Source: Bacteroides clarus YIT 12056
GTDB taxonomy: Bacteria; Bacteroidota; Bacteroidia; Bacteroidales; Bacteroidaceae
Direction of reading: 5' to 3'
Length of the DNA stretch: 64,000 bases
Assembly (NCBI RefSeq): GCF_900129655.1
Contig: NZ_FQWK01000004.1
Span: 310,001 to 374,000 of the forward strand
In this document: positions 57,140 through 64,000 of the stretch, piece by piece
How positions within the stretch are numbered: the stretch's first letter is position 1
Layout of the letters: every line of letters starts with the position of its first letter
Position numbers and translations under genes: made by a program
Notes under the pieces: model-generated
What the model was told of the DNA's origin: nothing
The model's database searches: none
Seen by the model: only the letters and a program-made list of their open reading frames with translations

Positions 57140-57171
57140 GGGCATTACAACTCATGCGAGTTGCAATGCCC
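57140..57171 (-). terminator. htpG terminator
   Basis: GGGCATT-x-CAACTC / GAGTTG-x-AATGCCC stem with an ATGC loop and a T-run on the minus strand. Confidence 0.85.
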
Positions 57172-57195
57172 TATATAATAGAAATCTAAAGGGGC

Positions 57196-59244
57196 TTATT
57201 TAATCAAGTCGATACTTCTCTTGACAAAGTTGTTCAGAGCTTCACCCTTCAGCATGCCGTTTTGAAGCAACGCCAAATCAATAAGCTGGCGGACAACTTT
57301 ATTTTGGGCGGCATAGTTGGCAAACAGACCTTCTTTCTGAGATTTCAATTCTTCCCATTTCTTGTCCAAGTCGTTCACTTCATCCTTTTCTGCCGTAGGA
57401 ATGTCTTCATCTTTCTTGCCTTCCTGCTTCTTTTTCAGGTCATTGCGACGATTGTTTACATCGTCCATTTCTTTTTGAATCGGAGCAACGGCAGCCGCAC
57501 ATTTCTTGTCTTCATCAGCCAAAATCTCTTTTACCAACTTATGGTCGGCATTCAATACCAGATTGAACATGTCCGGCATTTCACCATAGAAACTCATTCC
57601 GGCTTGGATATTAGCCATTTCTTTCATACGGCGCATGTACTCGCTTTGAGTAATCATGACCGGTGAAGCGTTTTCACCCAAAGCCTGAGCCATCACGTTG
57701 AACTCTGTCTTTTCCATCTGTGGCAGCTGGCTCTTGAAGATAACAGAGAGAGCTTCCTGCTTACCGGCTTCCAAAACATCGCTTTTCTTGTCTTCCTTCA
57801 CTATCAGGTTGTCAACAACATCACTGTCTACACGGGTGAAACGTACTTTCTCAAATTTCTGTTCCAGCATGCTTACCATGGCAACATCAAGTTGGCCGTC
57901 CATCAACAGTACATTATAACCCTTGTTCTTGGCAGCCTCGATATAGCTGTATTGCTCGTCTTTGTTGTTGGCGTACAAATAAATCAGGTTACCGTCCTTG
58001 TCCGTCTGATTATCCTTTATCAAGGTCTTATACTCTTCAAAAGTATAATGCTTGCCGTCTGTATCGGAGAGAAGGGCGAAATCCTTTGCTCTATCATAGA
58101 AATCCTCTTGCGTGAGCATTCCATAGTTGATGAAGATTTTCAAATCGTTCCACTTCTCTTCAAACTGTTTGCGGTCGTTCTTGAATATGGATTGCAGACG
58201 GTCGGATACTTTCTTCGTAATATATGTAGAGATTTTCTTAACGTTAGAGTCACTCTGCAGATAAGAGCGGGATACGTTCAACGGAATATCCGGTGAATCG
58301 AGTACGCCGTGCAGCAATGTCAAAAAGTCCGGTACGATGCCCTCTACGGAATCCGTTACATATACCTGGTTGCAATAAAGCTGGATTTTGTTCTTGTTCA
58401 GCTCTATATTGCTCTTTACCTTCGGGAAGTACAAGATACCTGTAAGATGGAACGGATAATCCACATTCAAGTGTATCCAGAACAAAGGTTCATCGGACAT
58501 CGGATACAGGTCGCGATAGAACTTCTTGTAATCCTCGTCTTTCAATTCGCTGGGTTTCAGCGTCCACAACGGATTAGCGTCGTTAATGATATTATCTTCG
58601 GCTGTTTCAACCTGCTTGCCGTCTTTCCATTCTTTCTTCTTGCCGAATGCAACGGGAATAGGCAGGAAGCTGCAATACTTCTTCAAAAGAGAAGAGATGC
58701 GCGCTTCTTCAAGGAATTCCTTGCAATCGTCGTCTATATAAAGAACGATATCCGTACCGCGTTCTGCCTTGTCCGTATCTTCGATTGTAAATTCCGGACT
58801 ACCGTCACAAGTCCATTTTACGGCTTTAGCGCCATCCTGATAGGATTTGGTGATGATTTCAACTTTCTTGGCAACCATGAAAGCCGAGTAAAAGCCAAGT
58901 CCGAAATGACCAATGATGGCATTGGCGTCATTCTTATATTTCTCCAGGAAGTCGTTGGCTCCCGAGAACGCAATCTGATTGATGTATTTGTCTATTTCTT
59001 CTGCTGTCAAGCCGATACCATGATCGGATACGGTAATCGTATCCTTACCCAAAGACACGTGCACTGTCAAATCACCGGCTTCACCCTTAAACTCACCGAT
59101 AGAAGCCAGTGTTTTAAGCTTCTGCGTAGCATCGACGGCATTAGAAACTAACTCACGAAGGAAGATTTCATGATCACTGTACAAAAACTTTTTGATAACG
59201 GGGAAGATATTCTCTGTAGTTACCCCAATATTTCCTTTTTGCAT
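57196..59244 (-). CDS. htpG: Hsp90 chaperone HtpG
   Basis: 682 aa, standard bacterial length plus a Lys/Glu-rich insert near residues 605-650. GHKL ATPase motifs: LVSNAVDA, SDHGIGLT, and GHFGLGFYSAF. It is a cytosolic ATP-dependent chaperone. It follows clpC on the same strand, suggesting a heat-stress neighbourhood, but a terminator separates the two. Confidence 0.97.
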   Translation of the reverse strand: MQKGNIGVTTENIFPVIKKFLYSDHEIFLRELVSNAVDATQKLKTLASIGEFKGEAGDLTVHVSLGKDTITVSDHGIGLTAEEIDKYINQIAFSGANDFLEKYKNDANAIIGHFGLGFYSAFMVAKKVEIITKSYQDGAKAVKWTCDGSPEFTIEDTDKAERGTDIVLYIDDDCKEFLEEARISSLLKKYCSFLPIPVAFGKKKEWKDGKQVETAEDNIINDANPLWTLKPSELKDEDYKKFYRDLYPMSDEPLFWIHLNVDYPFHLTGILYFPKVKSNIELNKNKIQLYCNQVYVTDSVEGIVPDFLTLLHGVLDSPDIPLNVSRSYLQSDSNVKKISTYITKKVSDRLQSIFKNDRKQFEEKWNDLKIFINYGMLTQEDFYDRAKDFALLSDTDGKHYTFEEYKTLIKDNQTDKDGNLIYLYANNKDEQYSYIEAAKNKGYNVLLMDGQLDVAMVSMLEQKFEKVRFTRVDSDVVDNLIVKEDKKSDVLEAGKQEALSVIFKSQLPQMEKTEFNVMAQALGENASPVMITQSEYMRRMKEMANIQAGMSFYGEMPDMFNLVLNADHKLVKEILADEDKKCAAAVAPIQKEMDDVNNRRNDLKKKQEGKKDEDIPTAEKDEVNDLDKKWEELKSQKEGLFANYAAQNKVVRQLIDLALLQNGMLKGEALNNFVKRSIDLIK

Positions 59245-59306
59245 ACTAAGTTTATATTTTTCAGATTTATATTTTTATTGTTTTGGCAAACTGAACACAA
59301 AAAAAA

Positions 59307-59331
59307 TGCCAGTCCCGAAGAACTGACATTT
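59307..59331 (-). terminator. clpC terminator
   Basis: ATG(T)CAGT / ACTG(G)CAT stem with a T8 run on the minus strand, about 25 bp past the clpC stop. Confidence 0.75.
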
Positions 59332-59355
59332 TGACTGTTTTATTATAAAAGCTTG

Positions 59356-61884
59356 TTACGCTTTGGTTATACTCAACTCGTCTTTTTCCTTATCGGCAGA
59401 GACACAAATCGTATCACCGAGCTGTAATCCAACAGATATAATCAGCTCCGAAAGTCCGTCTTCCAGATAATTCTGAATGGCACGCTTCAACGGACGGGCG
59501 CCGAACTGCACGTCATAACCTTTGGCAGCAAGGAATCTCTTGGCTTCATCATCCACAACCATCTTATAACCAATGTTTTCAACACGCTCATATAAGCCCT
59601 GCAATTCTATATCTACAATCTTCGTGATGGCATCCAATGAGAGTTGGTCAAACGTTATGATTTCATCCAGACGGTTCAGAAACTCAGGAGCAAAGGTTTT
59701 GTTCAATGCTTTCTGAATCACGCTGCGCGAGTGCTCGTTATCATCCGTACGTGCCTGTGCCGCAAAACCTACACCACGGCCGAACTCCTTTAATTGGCGG
59801 GTACCGATATTTGAAGTCATGATGATGACTGTATTTTTAAAGTCAATCGTTCTGCCATAATTGTCAGTAAGACGTCCTTCATCCAATACCTGCAACAAGA
59901 TATTGAACACATCCGGATGAGCTTTCTCGATTTCATCCAACAGTACTATGGAATAAGGCTTCCGACGTACTTTCTCCGTTAACTGTCCGCCTTCCTCATA
60001 ACCGATATAGCCCGGAGCCGCTCCAATCATACGCGATACCGTATACTTTTCCATATACTCACTCATATCAATACGTATCAGCGCATCGCTGGAGCCGAAC
60101 ATGTATTTAGCCAATTGTTTGGCCAAATGCGTTTTGCCCACACCGGTAGGGCCGAGGAACATAAACGTTCCGATAGGACGATTAGGGTCTTTCAGGCCTA
60201 CACGACTACGTAGAATCGCTTTGGTAAGTTTCTCTATTGCAGCATCTTGAGCTACAACCTTTGCCTGTAAGTCTTCTTTCATGCCCGCAAGCTTAAGGCC
60301 TTCCGCCTGAGCCATACGTTGTACCGGAACGCCGGACATCATGGATATGACATTGGCAATTTCTTCCTCACCGACAGTCTGGCGGTCGTCTTTGAGACGA
60401 GCTTCCCATTCCGCTTTCATTTCATCCAAACGAGCGGAAAGTTCTTTCTCTCTATCCCGATAGCTGGCGGCCAATTCAAAGTTCTGCGACTTTACGGCTT
60501 CGGCCTTCAAAACACGTGCATCCTCTATCAGCTTTTCCTGTTCTTCAATCTCTTTGGGAACATTGATATTCGTCAGATGCACACGCGAACCCGCTTCGTC
60601 CAAAGCATCGATGGCTTTATCCGGGAAGTTACGGTCAGTTATATAACGCTCTGACAACTTGACACATGCTTCTAACGCTTCGTCTGTATAGCTCACATTA
60701 TGATGGTCCTCGTACTTCTCTTTTATATTCTTCAGTATCTGAAGAGTCTCTTCCGATGTAGTGGGTTCCACTATAACCTTTTGGAAACGACGCTCCAAAG
60801 CACCGTCTTTCTCGATATTCTTTCTGTATTCATCAAGAGTGGTAGCGCCGATACACTGTATTTCACCGCGAGCCAAAGCGGGTTTCAACATATTAGCCGC
60901 ATCCATAGAACCTGCAGCAGCACCGGCGCCTACAATGGTGTGAATCTCATCGATAAACAAGATTACGTTCGGATTCTTCTGCAACTCATTGATAATGGAG
61001 CGAATACGCTCTTCAAACTGTCCGCGGTATTTGGTTCCGGCCACAACAGAGGCCATATCGAGCATTACCACTCGCTTGTCAAACAAGATGCGGGATACTT
61101 TCTTTTGGACGATGCGCAATGCCAGCCCCTCTACGATGGCCGATTTACCGACACCCGGCTCACCAATCAATACAGGATTGTTTTTCTTACGGCGGCTCAA
61201 TATCTGCGCCAAACGTTCTATCTCACGTTCACGTCCTACAACAGGGTCAAGTTTGCCTTCTTCTGCGGCACGGGTCATGTCCGTACCGAAGTTATCCAAG
61301 ACCGGAGTATCGTTGGAAGGCTTCTTCGATGCAGTCTGCGCGGAAGAAGCCGCTCCCTGTCCTGCATTGCGAGAAGAATGGGACATATTCATGTCTTCAT
61401 CATCATCTTCCTCTTCTTCCGGAAATCCCATACCTGCATTCGGATTAGTAGACTGCATGGTAAGCTGCTCAAATACAGATTGATAACTTACTTGGTTTTC
61501 TTCCAGAACAGTAGCGGCCAGGTTATCTCCATCTTTCAATATGGCCAATAGCACATGTTCGGTATCAGCGGTCGCACTCTTTAAAATACGCGCTTCCAGC
61601 ATACACATCTTCAATATTTTAGCGGCCATTGGCGACAATGGTACATCCGCATCGGGTAACAGGGTGTCGTCTTCGGCATCCTTCAAGAAGCTTTCAATGC
61701 GTTTTTTTACTTGCTTCAAATCTATATCGAGTCTCATCAATATCTCGATAGCTTTTCCACCGCCGTCACGTAACATGCCGAGCAGAAGATGCTCCGGACC
61801 GATATATCTATTTCTCAGTCTGTTAGCTTCTTCCTTGCTATAAGTTATAATATCAGAAACTCTTTGTGAAAATTGATTGTTCAT
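59356..61884 (-). CDS. clpC: ClpC-type AAA+ protease ATPase subunit
   Basis: 842 aa. Two N-terminal Clp repeats (to about 150), AAA-1 with GEPGVGKSA and [14 protein letters not shown], a short middle domain, and AAA-2 with [12 protein letters not shown] and [15 protein letters not shown]. The short middle domain argues for ClpC over ClpB. It would feed substrates to ClpP. A minus-strand TATCTTTG box at 61922-61929 is its promoter. Confidence 0.94.
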   Translation of the reverse strand: MNNQFSQRVSDIITYSKEEANRLRNRYIGPEHLLLGMLRDGGGKAIEILMRLDIDLKQVKKRIESFLKDAEDDTLLPDADVPLSPMAAKILKMCMLEARILKSATADTEHVLLAILKDGDNLAATVLEENQVSYQSVFEQLTMQSTNPNAGMGFPEEEEDDDEDMNMSHSSRNAGQGAASSAQTASKKPSNDTPVLDNFGTDMTRAAEEGKLDPVVGREREIERLAQILSRRKKNNPVLIGEPGVGKSAIVEGLALRIVQKKVSRILFDKRVVMLDMASVVAGTKYRGQFEERIRSIINELQKNPNVILFIDEIHTIVGAGAAAGSMDAANMLKPALARGEIQCIGATTLDEYRKNIEKDGALERRFQKVIVEPTTSEETLQILKNIKEKYEDHHNVSYTDEALEACVKLSERYITDRNFPDKAIDALDEAGSRVHLTNINVPKEIEEQEKLIEDARVLKAEAVKSQNFELAASYRDREKELSARLDEMKAEWEARLKDDRQTVGEEEIANVISMMSGVPVQRMAQAEGLKLAGMKEDLQAKVVAQDAAIEKLTKAILRSRVGLKDPNRPIGTFMFLGPTGVGKTHLAKQLAKYMFGSSDALIRIDMSEYMEKYTVSRMIGAAPGYIGYEEGGQLTEKVRRKPYSIVLLDEIEKAHPDVFNILLQVLDEGRLTDNYGRTIDFKNTVIIMTSNIGTRQLKEFGRGVGFAAQARTDDNEHSRSVIQKALNKTFAPEFLNRLDEIITFDQLSLDAITKIVDIELQGLYERVENIGYKMVVDDEAKRFLAAKGYDVQFGARPLKRAIQNYLEDGLSELIISVGLQLGDTICVSADKEKDELSITKA

Positions 61885-62347
61885 ATATTTTTTATCTCCT
61901 TAATTAAAGGTTTTGAATTTACAAAGATACGCATTTCTTTATATCGCGTACCATAAACTGATTTAATAATATACAAATCCCGTGCCATAAATCATAATCT
62001 ACCGGTTTTCCCTTCTACACCTTATATTATAATGCACGATGATACCGCCCGTACCAACGATTGGTACTCGATGTACCAACCTAAGAAACTTCATGTACCT
62101 GAGCTTGGTACGGCTCGTACCTTAGTAAGGTACACCGTGTTCCAAAGGGTGGTATTTGTTTGGTACCGTATCTGTCTTATTCTTAACCGGTTATATATTC
62201 AGTAGGGAAGAGGATACCCTAACAAGGCCGTAAGCCTGGAATTCTGCAACAAAGTTTATGAGGGAAAACTTTTGTATATCGTAAAAAAGCAGTACTTTAG
62301 CGTGGTTTTTCACAAACCCGCAAATGTATAATTAATAATCTTTTTAA
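61885..62347. other. Divergent intergenic region between clpC and gyrA
   Basis: Holds the clpC -7 box (61922-61929, TATCTTTG on the minus strand) and the second GGTAC dyad array. A weak TACTTTAG lies near 62291 on the plus strand for gyrA. No gene seen. Confidence 0.7.
62041..62165. repeat. 22-bp-period dyad array, GGTAC/GTACC arms (second copy)
   Basis: Units begin at 62041, 62063, 62085, 62107, 62129 and 62151, each GGTAC-N5-GTACC-N7 or a near variant. The period is again exactly 22 bp. The variable N5 and N7 spacers differ from those of the array at 132-256, so this is the same family and not a copied block. Confidence 0.9.
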
Positions 62348-64000
62348 ATGCTTGAACAAGACAGAATTATAAAGATTAACATCGAGGAGGAAATGAAGTC
62401 TTCGTACATTGACTACTCTATGTCGGTCATTGTTTCACGTGCCCTTCCGGATGTTAGAGATGGTTTTAAACCTGTTCACCGAAGAATTCTTTTCGGTATG
62501 ATGGGACTGGGAAATACGTCGGATAAACCCTATAAGAAATCTGCGAGAGTTGTCGGTGAGGTATTAGGTAAATATCACCCGCACGGTGACTCTTCCGTGT
62601 ACGGAGCTCTCGTCCGTATGGCACAGCCTTGGGCTATGCGCTACATGCTTGTAGACGGACAAGGTAACTATGGTTCTGTAGACGGAGACAGCGCAGCCGC
62701 CATGCGTTATACGGAATGTCGCTTGCAGAAGATTGGAGAAGAAATGATGCAGGATCTTGATAAAGAGACTGTTGACATGCAAACCAACTTCGACGACTCG
62801 TTACTGGAGCCGACCGTAATGCCTACCCGCATTCCAAATCTACTCGTAAACGGTGCTTCCGGTATCGCTGTAGGTATGGCCACAAATATGCCGACTCATA
62901 ATCTATCCGAAGTGATAGACGCCTGCATCGCATACATTGACAATAACGATATTGACATTGAGGACTTAATGACTTATGTCAAAGCTCCCGATTTCCCGAC
63001 AGGCGGTTATATCTATGGCATGAGCGGTGTGCGCGAAGCCTATCTGACAGGCCGCGGACGTGTCGTAATGCGTGCCAAAGCGGAGATTGAGACAACTTCC
63101 ACTCACGACAAGATTATCGTCACCGAGATTCCTTACGGAGTGAATAAGGCCGAATTAATCAAATCTATTGCCGATTTGGCCAACGAAAAGAGAATAGAGG
63201 GCATTTCCAACGCCAATGATGAGTCTGACCGTGAAGGCATGCGTATCGTCATCGACGTGAAGCGTGACGCCAACGCCAGCGTAGTACTGAACAAGCTCTA
63301 CAAGATGACATTGTTGCAGACGTCTTTCGGTGTAAACAATGTGGCATTGGTACATGGACGTCCCCGTTTATTAAACCTGAAAGACCTTATCAAGTATTTC
63401 GTAGAGCATCGTCACGACGTAGTTATCCGCCGCACACAATATGATTTGCGTAAAGCTAAAGAACGCGCTCATATTTTAGAAGGTTTGATTATCGCATCGG
63501 ACAATATTGACGAGGTAATCAAAATCATCCGTGCCGCCAAAACTCCAAATGACGCAATCAGCGGGCTGATGGAACGCTTTGAATTGACTGAAATTCAATC
63601 ACGTGCCATTGTAGAAATGCGTCTGCGTCAGCTAACCGGACTTATGCAGGATCAGCTTCATGCCGAGTATGAGGAAATCCAAAAGCAGATTGCTTATTTG
63701 GAAGAAATCCTCGTTAACGATGAGCTTTGCCGCAAGGTTATCAAAGATGAATTAATCGAGATTCAAAATAAATACGGTGATGAACGCCGTTCTGAAATCG
63801 TTTATTCATCGGAAGAATTCAATCCGGAAGATTTCTATGCGGATGACGAAATGATTATCACCATTTCTCACATGGGATATATCAAGCGTACGCCGTTAAG
63901 CGAATTCCGCGCGCAAAACCGCGGTGGAGTAGGTTCTAAGGGAACAGAAACACGCGATGAGGACTTTGTAGAGCATATTTATCCTGCAACAATGCACAAT
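62348..64000 (+). CDS. gyrA: DNA gyrase subunit A (3'-truncated by the window)
   Basis: 551 codons shown; the rest lies beyond 64000. The N-terminal breakage-reunion domain has [28 protein letters not shown], the quinolone region [19 protein letters not shown], and the catalytic Tyr in [10 protein letters not shown]. The Ser of the quinolone region is wild-type; the position of E. coli Asp87 is Gly, which I take as the normal Bacteroidetes residue. The following region is the coiled-coil gate and the start of the C-terminal domain. Confidence 0.96.
   Translation, partial: MLEQDRIIKINIEEEMKSSYIDYSMSVIVSRALPDVRDGFKPVHRRILFGMMGLGNTSDKPYKKSARVVGEVLGKYHPHGDSSVYGALVRMAQPWAMRYMLVDGQGNYGSVDGDSAAAMRYTECRLQKIGEEMMQDLDKETVDMQTNFDDSLLEPTVMPTRIPNLLVNGASGIAVGMATNMPTHNLSEVIDACIAYIDNNDIDIEDLMTYVKAPDFPTGGYIYGMSGVREAYLTGRGRVVMRAKAEIETTSTHDKIIVTEIPYGVNKAELIKSIADLANEKRIEGISNANDESDREGMRIVIDVKRDANASVVLNKLYKMTLLQTSFGVNNVALVHGRPRLLNLKDLIKYFVEHRHDVVIRRTQYDLRKAKERAHILEGLIIASDNIDEVIKIIRAAKTPNDAISGLMERFELTEIQSRAIVEMRLRQLTGLMQDQLHAEYEEIQKQIAYLEEILVNDELCRKVIKDELIEIQNKYGDERRSEIVYSSEEFNPEDFYADDEMIITISHMGYIKRTPLSEFRAQNRGGVGSKGTETRDEDFVEHIYPATMHN

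Noticed and set aside
62540..62640. Quinolone-resistance mutation in gyrA
   Set aside because: The Ser83-equivalent is wild-type. The Gly at the Asp87-equivalent is probably the natural residue in this phylum.

Overview
The window looks like a chromosome segment of a gut Bacteroides or close Bacteroidales relative. The evidence is the many -7 boxes of the form TAnnTTTG, and a gene set typical of that group: serine palmitoyltransferase, HU/CCDC81-SPOR protein, CblA-like class A beta-lactamase, solitary HsdR N-terminal domain protein, PyrK/PyrD and a FetAB-type exporter. I cannot name the species from sequence alone.

Layout. 1-62 is the tail of an unidentified gene. 132-256 is a 22-bp-period dyad array. 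359-6799 holds a membrane protein, an FHA/zinc-ribbon protein, an HU-SPOR protein, then a surface-polysaccharide run (Wzi-like, RfbC-like, Ugd) and a lipoprotein. 6814-16200 holds a DEAD-box helicase, SerB, a cysteine-less thioredoxin-fold protein, the lon-tgt-lptF/G-type operon and TrmN6. A roughly 7.2-kb integrated element lies between two 54-bp copies of the 3' part of tRNA-Pro (16485-16538 and 23730-23783). It carries a tyrosine integrase, an SF2 helicase with an aberrant Walker A, a RadC-like protein, a serine recombinase and a cargo lipoprotein. Its long non-coding stretches are unusually rich in inverted repeats. 24004-38052 is a mixed housekeeping region: small lipoproteins, M48 protease, Spt, lipid kinase, AspS, agmatine degradation, DUF2148, Fe/metal export, Nif3-like and a C4 zinc-ribbon protein. 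38132-44831 is a TolC-AcrA-AcrB efflux operon followed by a class A beta-lactamase. 44911-54214 holds HsdR_N, AMP nucleosidase, HolA, an AT-rich 880-bp non-coding stretch with an XRE regulator, PyrK-PyrD, TrmD, LigA and DapA. 54479-54646 holds two tRNA-Arg(ACG) genes. 54722-64000 holds a patatin-barrel protein, HtpG, ClpC and the first 551 codons of gyrA.

The two most unusual things are these. First, intergenic arrays with an exact or near-exact 22-bp period and dyad-symmetric arms: two distant loci share GGTAC/GTACC arms (132-256 and 62041-62165), and two more have unrelated arms but the same period (16210-16319 and 35158-35235). I do not recognise this as a described repeat class. Second, the tRNA-Pro element uses one 17-bp promoter sequence twice, each time ahead of a long, heavily structured leader. 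One leader ends in a 20-bp closing stem plus a U-run (22086-22209) and may be a stand-alone RNA or attenuator.

All functional calls come from reading motifs. No database search, folding program or expression data was available.
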